64,000 nucleotides of DNA from the NCBI GenBank assembly GCA_029721435.1, contig CM056578.1, forward strand, positions 17,832,911-17,896,910, written 5' to 3'. The DNA is from Gymnothorax reevesii. Lineage: Eukaryota > Chordata > Actinopteri > Anguilliformes > Muraenidae. This document shows positions 11,068-22,886 of this stretch, one piece after another (the stretch's first letter is position 1; each line of letters starts with the position of its first letter). Both the position numbers and the translations under genes were made by a program. Under the pieces are notes generated by a model. That model was given only the letters and a program-made list of their open reading frames with translations. It was not told the DNA's origin and searched no databases.

Positions 11068-12850
11068 AAATTTGTGGCATAAATGTACCGTTTGAAGACA
11101 AACTTTCATAATGAGTAGACAACATTGTTCTGAACGCATTGTTCGCTTTAGCAGGACTTTTCTGGTGTTTTGAGACTCTGTATGCAGGTTTTTGTACAGG
11201 GAAAATTTGCCATTCGTAAAAATGCAATTGGGTGCAAGCAATTGAGAAAAACTAATATGCACGAGGTACAATGAAACAACGATAAACTATGGAACAACTC
11301 TGTTGTTAAATTAGTGATCTAAACTGCATATTTCTTTACCCCAGTAATATTTCCCATTATAATGATTATGGCACTCGAGACTCATCAAAGAGAAAACTTT
11401 TGACAACCCCCTTTAATACTCTCCACTGACTAAAAAAAAACATCTTGGGAATTTTTGCACCAGTGCTCATTTGTCATCCCAATTTGACAGTGGTTGCATA
11501 CTTTAGAGGTGCCAGAGAAAAAAGATAAGATGGTAAGACGTGATGTCACTTACATGAAATGTTTGGCATGGCCAGCTATGTTCCAAAACATTTCTACAGA
11601 CAGGCCTGCGAAAGACTGTAACCCAGCGCAACTTAAAACCAACAGCTGAACTGGGGAATGAGTGAGTGTGTGTCACAGTAGTACCTGTAAATTCAAAGTG
11701 CTCCATGATTGTAATTTTTCTCTTCTAGAGTACTTGCAGTAGTAGTAGCAGGCATAATAGGACGAGTAGGTATAGTCTGCAATAGGAGTAGTTGCAATAG
11801 TAATACTTTTATTGTCCTTTCTATATTTATTAATAATAATGTATGCGTATTCATTCATATAATGATATTGCAAGATGTTGTGTTGTAATATTTAAAGATG
11901 TTGGACAATGCAGTGGCCATTTTTCACCAGAATATTCTCTGGTCAAAAAATATGGAGGGGAAGTGAACCTGAGTACGTGAAAACTTTCTTTTGCCACTTA
12001 CAGCTTGCTGAAGCACCTGTGTCTTTTCATGAGATCGAATACTAACTGCACACGGCCACTGAATCTTGGGCTTAAGGCTCCACTTCAGTGGAGCTGGAAA
12101 AACAATGAACGCAACAGAAGCCATACAGGCTCCGAGCGAAAAGTAAGAACAGAATTTAAGAATTTGATAGCCTTTTGGGCAATATGGTCCGTATTCATCC
12201 TGAATGGCAGTTCCAGATGCTGGTGCACTTTCAGAGGAAAAAGGCTTCACATTTAAAAACCTAGGTTTTGTGGATGGAAGCAGACAGAGGAAGCTCATGA
12301 GAACATTCCAGAATATCACATAAAATCCTGATTTGCAACAAGGCCTGTTGTCAGGATGGACTGCAATATATACAGCACGGCCATATCTACGAATCAGATA
12401 TCAACTGTATTTTAAATATATTAATTCAAAATATATATTAAGGAGACATTATTTGCCACTGACTTCAAACGCCTGCAAAATAGTCTGTTCATGGATTTTG
12501 CAACCTCTGACCTTTAATTCCCAAGGTTGTTTTCGCAAACTTTCAAAGCTTTTGGAATTCAGGTTTTACAGAGGATGTTCTTAATCCAGAGGCAATTCCA
12601 AAAGCAAACACCATTAGCTTAAAGTAAGATGAGATCAAAATTGTTTGCAGAATGTCTGGACAGTCCCATCTTTTACCGTTTAGGCAGAAAATAGGCTATT
12701 TGTCCAAAATCATATTCCTTCACCACTGTGAACTGTCGACCTAGAAGATACTGCAGACCTCAATAAAGCTGAACGCACACACAAAAACACACACGTGCAG
12801 AGGTGCACTGTACTATATTGGTTTAAATGAATGTGCACGTGGCCTAAACA
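11068..12850. other. Gene-free stretch with one unexplained open segment
   Basis: No recognised gene. The longest frame is 131 codons on the minus strand (11924-12319). Inside it a short segment is bounded by an acceptor-like TTGTTTTTCCAG and a donor-like GCTGTAAGT, and it also contains the short palindrome GCTCCACTTCAGTGGAGC. No protein family was recognised, so no exon is called. Confidence 0.4.
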
Positions 12851-14040
12851 GAGAATTAAATGAACTCACACTGGAATACAAAGACAAAAAAGATGTTTTA
12901 CTGTTTGTTTTTTTTTTCCCATAAAGATATACAGATACAGTCTGTAAATAACAAAACGAGATTTCGACAACCACCACTCTGCCAAGTATAGTCAAAGAGA
13001 CCAATCGGATTGTACTGAAACGCATGTATGTACAAGAGAGCAAGCAGGGGCGGGGACGGGCAAGCGAGCAATGATGTCACATCCCATCCTTTCTCACTGC
13101 AGATGCTCTCACAGACCGGGGCAAGGTAACGGAGGTCGCCATGACCACCGCATCATGGCAACCTGGTATCGCCAGTCAGAATGCCGTGTCAACACACCGG
13201 GGGTCCATGACCCAGACTCTCAAGTGCGTGTATGCGCTCTGTAAAGCAGTGCGTCGTGTGTGTGCGTGTGAGAAAGCAAGAGATAGCAAGAGAGAAAGTG
13301 ATAGATATTGCGGGTCTGTTCAGGTTCGTACGCACACAAACAGTAAATACCCATAGAGAATGTTTGCATTAGATGTGCTCCAGCATGGCTGACAGGGTGA
13401 AACAATGTTTGTGTTCAATGTTAAAAGCCATTTCATTTATGAGAGGAACAGAAAAGAGAATTATAGTTGGCATGACTGGTGAGGTAAACACAGAACAAGA
13501 ACAGTACTAACCATCTCAGAACTTAAGCATTTACAAATTTATGTATGAGCGAACGACAGAAAGCAAATGTTGTGGGGTGAGCGTGTGTGTGTGTGATCTG
13601 TAGTGGATGTGTGTGTGACCTGTAGTAAATGTGCACTCTATGGTGAAAATGCATGTTTGGTGACATGCATGCGTTCAGTGCAGTGTGCAATGGTGTGTGT
13701 GTTCTCCAATGTTTTCAGTGAGCAGGCAGACACTGGGCAATGGCGAATGTGTGTTGTCTGTGACGAGTGTGTGTGCATGTGCAGAGTGCAGTGGTGAGCT
13801 TGTGCGTACGGTATGTCAGACAGACACAGCCGTGGCCAGTCAAGGGCCCTCTGTGGGGACAGTCTTCGACACTTGAGGCTGAAGTGGAGCCCATTTAAGG
13901 CTGCGTAGGTCTCTGGGAGGGTCTCTCTCATTCCACAGGGAACATACAGGGCGACTGGCGACATGGCAACACACAACAAATGCGTCGCTGCACCCCATCC
14001 TTTCCCCGCCGCTGCATTTATATAGCATAGCACATGCAAT
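12851..14040. other. GT/CA-rich stretch, no gene seen
   Basis: Several TGTG/CACA-rich patches lie at about 13240-13320 and 13560-13820. The overlapping open frames on both strands (for example 13638-14039 minus, 133 codons, with many His, Cys and Thr) come from this composition and match no family. Confidence 0.5.
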
Positions 14041-14041
14041 G

Positions 14042-14047
14042 TTTATT
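14042..14047 (-). promoter_or_regulatory. Candidate polyadenylation signal AATAAA
   Basis: TTTATT on the plus strand reads AATAAA on the minus strand, about 415 bp downstream of the stop of the candidate terminal exon at 14553-14461. A second AATAAA lies at 14087-14092. Either could end a transcript that uses that exon. Confidence 0.3.
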
Positions 14048-14460
14048 GCATTTTTTTAAATTTTTTTTTTACATTGAGTACTCTTTTTTATTTCTTCATA
14101 TCATCATAATTTTTTAAAACCATCTTTGCATTTCAAGATCATAGGAGTTTAAAACATACATAATTTAAAAAATAACCCTGTAACAACAACATCTCTATAC
14201 TTATATCAACAACATGTCTGGTCTCTCCTGTGCTTCTCGGTATTGTGGGGGGGGGTCCCCTCGGCGTCAGAAAATCGCCAGCACAGAACCGATTTAGGTA
14301 AAATGGTTTTCAGCATGATCGGAGAAAGCAAGGGAGCAAAATCCACAAGTCTCCATTATAAATATATATTTAAATCTCATTTTCATAATTCCACATTTTA
14401 AATTAAAAAGATTAATAAATTTCACAACTTCCACACGCTCCCTGGACTTGGCCCCTCCCA

Positions 14461-14553
14461 TTAAGAAGGCTCTCCTCCAATGGCAGTGCGGGAGGGGGGG
14501 ATGGGGATGGGGAGAAGAGAGGGGTCAATCAGCAGCCCTTCAGGGTTGCAGTG
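14461..14553 (-). CDS. Possible alternative terminal exon of pwwp2a
   Basis: On the minus strand a strong acceptor (TTTGTTTTTCTTCCAG) is followed by 30 open codons and TAA. The peptide starts HCNPEGLLID and ends AIGGEPS. The other two frames close within about 8 codons. The gene immediately upstream on the same strand is pwwp2a. Its exon 2 has an internal donor-like AGG|GTGAGC (GT at 25203-25202) falling exactly between codons, so joining it to this acceptor keeps the frame. The product would be about 956 residues and would lose the second half of the PWWP domain. That mammalian PWWP2A has isoforms with different C-termini is my recollection. The link here is inference. It could instead be a chance open segment or part of an unidentified neighbour. 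Confidence 0.3.
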   Translation of the reverse strand, partial: HCNPEGLLIDPSLLPIPIPPSRTAIGGEPS

Positions 14554-15697
14554 CTGGAAGAAAAACAAATAAGAGAGGAGTTAGGGAGCTTGGCACAATT
14601 ACACATCTTGGAGCTAGAATTCAATTCTCCTTGCACATGCAAAATCAAAAGCCAAATGAAACACGAAATTTCTGTGAATTCCACACAAATGGCACATATT
14701 CCTCACAGTCAGTGTAGCATGTTGTGGAAGGCATTTCCCATGCAATCATCACACTACACCGAACAAACCAGATCCACCATGTCATCCAGCACACCAGATA
14801 AAGTCAGGATGCCCAAAGCACTAAAGCAAAGTCCCGTAAAAAGGACTCCATTTCATTCAAAGTAACTTTAGACTGATTTGAGAGACCTCAGCTGAAGGCT
14901 GCAATGAATTGGTACATCTATCTAGAGTACTGCATCTAATTCAACACCGGCGTAATATTTGCAGAAATATGTGATCCCCAAAACTCCAGAGCCGACAACA
15001 AACATTAGGTTAATCTGTGGACTGCCAGCTCCATGATTGCACAAGGCCACAATCTCAGAAACTTAATTAAAAAAAAGATACTTCAAGCTTAAGGATCAGC
15101 TCCAGTCAATCAGGAGCAGATAATTAGGAGGGCCACCCAGCCTCATGTCAGGAAACGAGCGAGTGGACAATGCAATTGGGCGCACGTCGACACTCCCAGA
15201 GTGCGTTTTTGATAAGAGCATGGCCTAGTACAAGGAGAGCACAGAAATGAGTCGTCCCTCACGTGGGACAAAGAAGATTTAAATTCTCTTATTTGACATT
15301 TTCTGGCTCCACAATCCTCGCTTGAGTCGCAAGGTGTTCCAGATCCGCAACCATGCAGGCCGTCTCAAAGCTCTTATTTCTGCTGTGAGGAGCGAGGTGG
15401 GAGCTCTGAGGAGTGATGAGCGTGCTGCACTAGAGCAGCCTTCCCAAAAGACACTCAGCTGAAAGCAGTGACGTCGATCAGTAACAACGCATAAATGAGG
15501 GAAACGTGGACGCAATTTAAGAGAACTGAGATGCACCCAAACAATCCAATTTGTACCTGCTTGGACAGTGACAATTTTTGTTCCTTTTTTACTCCAGTAC
15601 ATAGGACTGAATAAAAATGATTATGAGGATTTACACAGACTGTCAAATTTAATACATTTGCTTCGCAGATGCATGCATATACAGGCATACACACATA
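14554..15697. other. Gene-free stretch
   Basis: No recognised gene. The longest frame is 107 codons on the minus strand (15279-15602), with no known motif and no convincing splice context. Confidence 0.45.
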
Positions 15698-15995
15698 TAC
15701 AGTTGTATGCGCACGTTTGGGCACCCCTGATCAAAATTCCTGCTCCTGTTTATGGCTAAATGAGTAACAGATGATCTGTTTTCCAAAAGGCGTAAAGTTA
15801 CATATGAGGCATTTCCTTAATGTTTTAAGCAAGATTGCTTCTTTGTTACTATTATTTCAAAGTTTCAAAATGACAAAAAAAAGGAAATGGGGCCAAAGCA
15901 AAAGTTTGGACATCCTGCATGGTCACTACTTAGTAACACCCGCCTTTGGCAACCATCACAGGTTGTAAATGGTTTTTGGTGCCAGAGGTATCTTT

Positions 15996-16196
15996 TTAAA
16001 TGCTGGTTTGGGGGATTTTTGCCCATTCTTCCTTGCTAAAGGTTTTTTTTGCCCATTCTTCCTTGCTAAAGGTTTCTAGTTCTGTGAGATTCTTTGGCTG
16101 CCTTGCATGCACAGCTCTTTTAAGGTCCATCCATTGATTTTCAATTATGTTGAGGTTGGAGAATGTGAGGGCCATGGTAAAACCTTGAGCTTGCAT
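15996..16196 (-). pseudogene. Tc1-like transposase, C-terminal fragment with 30-bp tandem duplication
   Basis: The minus-strand frame includes NLNIIENQWMDLKRAVHA, the segment holding the final catalytic glutamate (IIEN) of the Tc1 DDE triad, followed by the C-terminal helix region. The peptide TFSKEEWAK appears twice because a 30-bp unit is directly repeated at about 16016-16075. The N-terminal two thirds are absent. It is a dead remnant. Confidence 0.8.
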
Positions 16197-16206
16197 CTCT
16201 TGAGCA

Positions 16207-16730
16207 GAGGCGGCTGGTGAACTGTCGATAGGCCAGGCTCAAACCCATTCCTCAAAATTAACGATTGGTCACAACCTGTTTACGATCATTCATTTAAATT
16301 ACCATTACAGAAACTCCAAAAACTCTCCACATTATCAGGTTAGTTTTCATTAATAACGCATGCCTGTCAACTCTCACGCATTTGGCGTGAGTTGAAGTGG
16401 TATGTTTACATTCTCCTGCTGTAGTCTGCAATTATTCAATCAACCCATATGTAAGAGATTCTTGCGCGGAATTCAAGTCATTGCGCATGGAGGTTTATCA
16501 GTTTCACGTGCAACTCCGGACTTCTCACACTTTTGTTTACTCAGGGGTTGGAAGCAATGCATGCCTTTCATGATCGTTGAAATTGTTTAAATAAAATCAT
16601 TTGAAACATCTTCATGCAATGCCATTGCTTCCAATTATTTTATTTCAGGGTATTCATAAAAATTTGAAATTTGCATTAATTGGCCATTCCTAACAATGAT
16701 TGTGAACAAGCTACAGCCCCAACAAGCTAA
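16207..16730. repeat. Dispersed repeat family A, copy 1
   Basis: It begins CAGAGGCGGCTGGTGAACTG, immediately after Tc1 sequence. It shares long similarity with 27429-27780: GATTGGTCACAACCTGTTT, CATGCCTGTCAACTCTCACG and GGGGTTGGAAGCAATG all recur in the same order. It contains a small foldback near 16545-16635 (GGAAGCAATGCATG against CATGCAATGCCATTGCTTCC). The CAG-type end suggests a non-autonomous hAT element, but the class is not certain. Confidence 0.6.
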
Positions 16731-16830
16731 TTAATGTCTGAGACCATAGTCAAATTTACCTGAGTGCTCAAATCTATTGGGATGCCCAGCTTTTGCAGGG
16801 TGCACCTTTCCTTTTTTTTTTACCCACTTT

Positions 16831-17700
16831 TTCCACCTCATTTCCCACTACATTAGGTCACAATCGTGTTATGGTGTACAAGGGGTTAAAGACTCCTTTT
16901 TGCAAAATTTTGGATGATTACCTCAGGTTTTAATTGATAACTACCTGTATTAATGTAATTATAACTAATTGTAGACAGTTTGGTCAGCTCTATGTAATCC
17001 TGTTTGACCTAGTTAATGGACTAAGAAATTTCTGCTGAAAAAGGGTCTCGGAATGCTTTTTTTCCCCATAAGGTATGTTCACACAGAAGGAGGTTTTTAT
17101 TTCTTTAAATGAATATTTGACTGTGTGTTAGTCCGGTATTCATGCCATTACCATCATCCAGAGCCCACACGTTCACCTGGGGGTCTGAAGGGTCAGTTTA
17201 GCCTGAAGTGGTTTTCAGACCGCTATAAGTCCCCTGCCGATGGCACTATTATCCTAAAACTTAGCATGGTGTGGGGAAGTTCCAAAATATGAGGGAGAAC
17301 CATATTTCCAACAGTAAAATTCACTAAACTGAATCCTAGGAACCTCCAAAAAGTGAAAAATCACTTCCCAATTAAAAAAAAATAAAAAAATAAACAAAAA
17401 TCAGGATTTTGGGGGCTCTCCTCTCTCCCCTCAGATGTCTGATGGTGATTCTGGCTGAAGAATCCTGATAAATGGGCCATAATACACCAGCACATCAAAT
17501 TTCAGCTTCCTAACTATTACGTGAGAAGATATGGTCCTTCCAAAATACAGCAAAACAAAATTACCAATTCATATAAGTCAGGAAGGGGCGTGGCACCCAA
17601 GTTTCAAGAGGGCGCCATATTGACACGAAGCTTGGGATTCATTTGGTACATTGAAGGATTTTTGGACAAAGTTTGAGCAAAATCTGAGAGGTGTCATGTC
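16831..17700. other. Gene-free stretch
   Basis: No gene or classifiable repeat was recognised. Confidence 0.45.
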
Positions 17701-19240
17701 CAACCCCAATTCCGAAATCGTTGGGACAGAGTGGAAACTGAATAAAATCAAAATGCAATGAATTTCAAATTACACCAGCCAGTATTTTATTCAAAATAGA
17801 ACAGAGATAACATAGCAAATGTTGAAACAGACATTTTACAATTTTATCCACAAAATGAGATCGTTTCAAGTTTGATGGCTGCTACAGGTCTCAAAAACAG
17901 GACAGGGGCCGGTTTACAATGGTGTAGCATCCACTCTTCTTTTTAACACAGAGTGGAGGTGTCTAAGCATTGAGGAGACAAGTTTCATGAGTTTAGCCAT
18001 TGGAATTTGATCCCATTCTTGTATGATACAGGCTTCCAGCTAAGGGTTTTGGGTCTCCATTGAAGGACTTTTCATTTAATTATGCACCAAATGTTCTCAA
18101 TCGGTGAAAGATCAGGACTGCAGGCAGGCCAGTTCAGCACACAGACTCTTATACTATGAAGCCATGCTGTTTTAATAGCTGCAGTATATGGCTTTGCATT
18201 GTCCAGCTGAAATACACAAGGCATGAAATAGATAGGAATAGATGTAGTCTGGAGGGAAGCATATGTTGCTATAAAACCTTTATATACCTTTCAGTATTCA
18301 TGGTGCTTTTTAAAACATGCAAGTGTCCCACACCATATGTACTAATGCATCCCCATACCATCAGAGATGCTGGCCTTTGAACTGAATGCTGATAACAGGA
18401 GGGGTGGACTTTCTCTCTTCAACCCAGAGGACACCACGCCCATGATTTCCAAAAAGAATGTCAAATTTGGACTCGTCTGACCACAGGACACTTTGACACA
18501 ATCCATTTTAAATGAGCCTTGACCCACAGAACACGGCGGCGCTTCTGGATCATGCTCAGCAATGGCTTCCTTTTTGCATGATAGTTTTAGGTGGCATCTG
18601 TGGATGGCACGGTAGACTGTGTTTACCAACAGGGGTTTCTTGAAGTATTCCACGGCCCATTTCGTAATGTCAATGACAGAATCATGCTGGTGAGTGATGC
18701 AGTGGCCTCTGAGGGCCCGAAGATCACGGGCATCCAGTAAAGGTCTTCGGCCTTGTCCCTTACTCATAGATTTTTCGAGTTTCTCTGAATCTTTCGATGA
18801 TGTTATGCACTTTCGATGATGAGACCTTCAAAGCTTTTGCAATTTGACATTGAGGAACATTGTTTTCAAAGTATTCTACAATTTTTTTTACGCAAACATT
18901 CACAGGTTGGAGAGCCTCTGGCCATCTTTACTTCTGAAAGACTCTGCCTCTCCAAGACATCCCTTTTATAGCCAATCATGTTACACACCTGATGCCAGTT
19001 AATTACTTGCCAAATGTTCTTTCAGCTGATTCTCTAATATATTAATTAAATTTAAATTAATTAAAAAATTGAAATAAGCTCATTTTGTGGATAAAATATG
19101 TAAAATGTCTCAGTTTCAACATTTCAAATGTTATCCATGTTCCATTGTAAATAACATTGGCTCATGTGATCTGAAAGTCATTGCATTTTGATTTTATTCA
19201 TAATTTACACTTTGTCCCAACTATTTTGAAATTGGGGTTG
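17701..19240 (-). mobile_element. Tc1-like transposon, nearly full length, decayed
   Basis: It starts CAACCCCAATTCCGAAAT at 17701 and ends with the complement TTTTGAAATTGGGGTTG at 19240. The subterminal arms are also complementary for about 180 bp (for example ATTTTATCCACAAAATGAG against CTCATTTTGTGGATAAAAT). Its 1540-bp length is normal for a Tc1 element. A decayed transposase lies on the minus strand. Confidence 0.8.
18342..18960 (-). pseudogene. Tc1-like transposase, disrupted
   Basis: The minus-strand frame at 18342-18767 contains KGQGRRPLLDARDLRALRGH, HDSVIDITKWAVEYF and NTVYRAIHRCHLKL, the second half of the DNA-binding domain and the linker of a Tc1 transposase. The upstream part, starting near 18930, encodes the first helix-turn-helix but is separated by frameshifts. 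The catalytic region downstream is recognisable only in pieces (SGLKRE, SDGMGMH). Non-functional. Confidence 0.8.
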
Positions 19241-19559
19241 TGTGTAGAAACCGCAGCCCTTTTTATCCAGCATTAGTGTGCGAGTACTTAGACTTACAGA
19301 GAGTGCTGCATAAGACATGACACAAATGGCACATTCCTAAACATACCTCCCTCATACTTCTCCCTCCCCCAGCCTCCATCCACCTGATTAGGGACACATG
19401 AAATAACATCATGTCATTGGAATACCATTCAATTTGTGTCCCTTGCTCCCCCACACTGGCCAGCTCCACCCCCCTTTCTCCTATACCACCTTTCGCCAAA
19501 ATTAGGCAATCTCAAACAGCACTTTTAAATTGTTTTTAAGAGCTGCTTTTTTCCATAAG

Positions 19560-19860
19560 AAAATATACGATTTAATGAACCCCCATGAGGCAATTCATCC
19601 TCTGCATTTAAGTCATCCGAGTTAACTTAGGAGCAGCGGGCAGTCACAGTGCACCTTCTGAACTCCAAATGCAGAGCGAAACCCAGAGGCTTGGTCAGGG
19701 TTACTGGTGTAAATGTTCTTTTAGGATATGTTTTTCAGGCTGTGCCCATAGAAAACCCATATGAACACAAGGGGAACAGAAAGGTCCTGGCCAACCAGGA
19801 CTTAAACCCCCAGAACCTCCTTACTGCAAGGCAACAGTGCAAACCAAAGCACCACCACGT
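19560..19860. repeat. Dispersed retrotransposon-tail-like repeat, copy 1
   Basis: Sequence around GAACCCCCATGAGGCAATTC, CTCTGCATTTAAGTCATCC and GGAGCAGCGGGCAGTC parallels 43745-43900 (GAACCCCGTGGGGTAATTTG and onward). This text is common in fish genomes next to GATAA-type repeats and is probably a non-LTR retrotransposon tail. No coding part is present. Confidence 0.5.
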
Positions 19861-21112
19861 AATGCAATTCATTATTTCCGTGCAATTGCTCCGCGACTAG
19901 GGCTGGGTGCTAAATTTATCTACATAATTTTAAGCGCAATGAAAGAAACTGCCACCAAGGGGTGGACAGACAAACATGCTCCTTATGTGTTCCACGAATC
20001 ATACCTGATACGGTATTGAACAAACGGCCACCAAAAATCAGAGGCCATATGACATGCTTCCAGAAAATAACTGAACTAACTTCACCATTTATCAGCGTCA
20101 TGCTGAACAGAGCAACGCTAAGGTCCTCAGAATCATCACCTTTTAGCTGACAATTGCTCTCATCCGCTCCCCATTTACTCTGCTCGATTTGCAATCAAAC
20201 AGTTGATTTCCTCAATTACTAATTTAAACTGGCAAACAGTTTAGATAACATTTTTGCTCGTCACATTTTGAAATGTAAATGACCGTGAAACATGACAGAT
20301 TTACCTCAGTGTGTTTGCTAGATTATTTCTAATTACACATTTGGCCGCTGCTTGTGAATGCGATACCAATTTATCTGTCATGTTTTATATGCTGAAACAA
20401 AATGTTCTCCACCATCACTGTAGGCTATTTAGACACTCAAAACATAACCAAAATCAAGAGCTATGAATTACTATATTTTTATCTAATCTTTTCAATCATC
20501 AAATAAAAAAATGCTAAAAACTTCAGGCACAGATTTGCCTGAACATGTCTGCAAAGTCTTTGGAGCATTTGACTATTTTGCGAAATGTGAAAATAACTTC
20601 TCTCTCACAATCGCGTTCGATATGCTTCAAAAATGAGGGTTTCAGGACAATAACGTTATATGTGCCAATTTTACAGAACTCGAGACATGGATTATTTTTA
20701 ATATTGCTTCACTTTATTTATGTAACAACCATACACCTGCATTACAATGTCATGCTGACCCGTACACAACACTGACCAGTGCACAACATTGGTACATGGT
20801 GAAAGTATATTCTGTGTATTCCATAAGACATGAGATTGGCATTCATCAAGTTATTGCACTGAACCCTTCAAATGTACTCCACCTTTGCAAATACTTTTAG
20901 ACGCTTTAAAATCAGGGCCATCTTAAAATCTATCTATTTTTAATGATTTTTTTATAATACGTAAACATTCTACAATGAGAGGTGGAATTCAGAGGATGTC
21001 TCAAACATGGTAGCCTGGTTAGATCTATCTGCTTCTCATCGCTACTTCTCAATAATTATAGGATACATATTGGTTTTAATTGGTCAGCTGATAAAATAAA
21101 TGGCCTGAATAT
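19861..21112. other. Gene-free stretch
   Basis: No gene seen. The part at about 20160-20420 is a moderately balanced, low-repeat sequence with several ATTA/TAAT motifs, different in texture from the surrounding transposon debris. Confidence 0.4.
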
Positions 21113-21665
21113 TACCATAGACTGTATAAAAAGATGGATGAAGTACTCTGGTCTGATGACTGAGGCCGCTGCAGAGATCACCAAAATTTGCATTCTATTT
21201 AATGGCCAGCAGATGGCGACGTCAGTGGTTGCAGAAAGGAGTTAAAACCTATGAAAATCAATGAGAAAAATGACCCTACTGTCCCACCGGATTTATTATT
21301 TAAATAATGAGTTTTCACATTATTGTATCAATCGCAAGTCTCAAGTTTCCTCCAATACTACTGATGCTCATTTTAGTTAATTATGGTCCCAAATAGACTA
21401 GAATGAAGAATAAAGCCAGTAAATGCTTTAGGGGCATGGCTATCCTCTGGTCCTTGTCAGATATGGTAAGATCCAGCCGTAAATCGAGCCATCGCTTCTC
21501 CCCGGATATTCAGTTCACGCTCTCGTCCATTAGCAATCACATCCGGTTTCAAAATGACAAAATAGCGCAATTCAAATAGCCAAAATCGAGGCTTCCTCAA
21601 TGGTACGCTGAAACCAACGGGTGACGTCACGTTTGCTTCGTCCATCTTTTTATACGGCCTGTGAT
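21113..21665. mobile_element. Non-autonomous DNA element with inverted ends (family B, full copy)
   Basis: The left end CCATAGACTGTATAAAAAGA followed by TGGATGAAG is complemented at the right by CTTCGTCCATCTTTTTATAC followed by GGCCTGTG. The right half recurs at about 32790-32965. There is no coding capacity. The element class is unassigned. Confidence 0.6.
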
Positions 21666-22490
21666 TGTTACATAGGCAAAGTACACGGGAATAGATTTAA
21701 GGTAGGCTATATTATGCCAAAATCGTGGAAGCTGTCCAACCTCGCTGATTATTGGCTGACTTCAAAACACAATATTCTCCTCAGAAGCATTTAAAATCTG
21801 ATGTTTGTCAGTTTAACACCACATGAGGTATGCATCAAAGAAAAACAAGCTCATCTGTCTGCCCACTGGTGGCAGTTACTTTTATTGCGCTTAAAAAATT
21901 TATCAATATAATTTATCACCCAGCCCTACTTGGCATCAAAAAATGCCCCATAATCGAACATGGCTGCCTCCATTAACTGGCTCCATGCGCCATTGAGCAG
22001 GTCCCATGCTAGTCTAGGGGAATGATGGGCAGAAGCCATTATCTCAATGCCCTGGACCCAGTCAAAGCACCTGAACCCAACAGGTCCCATTGAGGAGGAG
22101 TGACAAATATAGCGTTTCATACAAACAACATGGCGTTTCTAACTCAATAACATGAGAATAATTTCCAGAACTTACTCTCCTAGCCCACGGCTTTACCATT
22201 TCACATTAAAAGTGCATTTTAAATGTAATATGGGCCAGCTGACCGAGCACCGCTCCATCAATAATTAATCTTCAGATTGGAGTGAATTTCTTTCAGAGCT
22301 AATTTTGGATATTAAAATTCAGACATTCGATGACTGACTTTACCCTACACAGTGTCTGCCATGGAATGCATTTAATTATATTATTCAGTAAATTGTTTGA
22401 AGAGCATAACTTTGCTCCAATAAGTGATCCAATTATATTAACGCCTGTACGACACAGTGATGGTTGATAATCTTCAGAAAGACGTTTATT
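21666..22490. other. Gene-free stretch
   Basis: No gene seen. 22190-22480 is A+T-rich with many TAAT/ATTA motifs and no repeat signature. Confidence 0.4.
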
Positions 22491-22886
22491 TTTTTAGCCC
22501 TGGGGGATGAGGTGGAGAGGGAGAGGATAAGTTGCACAGCCAATTAGATCGGGATGATTAGGAAGCAGGCTGAAAGAGCCAGGTTGGGAATTTAACCATG
22601 ACACCGGGGAAACTTCGATAAGAGTGTCATAGTTTCTTTAATGACTACAGTGAGTCAGAACCTCAGTTTAACGTCTCATTCTTCAGTACAGTATTCCCGT
22701 CACTACACTGGGGCATTTGGGATTATTCCACCAGAGGGAAGATCGCAACCTGTTGGCCACCAACACCTCTTCCAGCAGCAACTTTGCTTTCCCAGGTGGT
22801 CTCCCATCTAAGTGCTAACCAAGCCCACACCTACTTAGCTTCAGCCACACGGCTGGAGCAGACCGAGCAGTGGTATGGCTGCTGGT
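22491..22886 (-). repeat. 5S-rRNA-derived SINE
   Basis: Read on the minus strand, the head (22886 to about 22760) matches 5S rRNA: CAGCCATACCAC, then the internal control region with GAAGCTAAGTAGG (box A side, about 22842-22830), GGTTAGCACTTAGATGGG and GAGACCACCTGGGAA (box C side, about 22810-22790). A SINE body follows, with GACGTTAAACTGAGGTTCTGA and GGTGTCATGGTTAAATTCCC, and an A-rich end near 22491. Such SINEs are copied by LINE machinery and transcribed by RNA polymerase III from the 5S internal promoter. Substitutions show an old copy. Confidence 0.85.

Larger units (their letters stand above)
15698..16830 (-). mobile_element. Tc1-like transposon relic, interrupted
   Basis: The left end TACAGTTGTATGCGCACGTT followed by TGGGCACCCCTGATCA is the end of a well-known fish Tc1 family. 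A related motif (GGGATGCCCAGCTTTTGCAG) reappears near 16780-16800. Most of the transposase gene is deleted, leaving a C-terminal piece at 15996-16196. A separate repeat is inserted from about 16207, right after the transposase piece. The right boundary is approximate. Confidence 0.65.

Noticed and set aside
13638..14039. 133-codon minus-strand frame rich in His, Thr and Cys
   Set aside because: Produced by CA/TG-rich low-complexity DNA. No domain, and other frames are equally open.
22756..22886. Functional 5S rRNA gene
   Set aside because: Sequence diverges at many positions from 5S rRNA and is fused to a SINE body. It is a SINE head.
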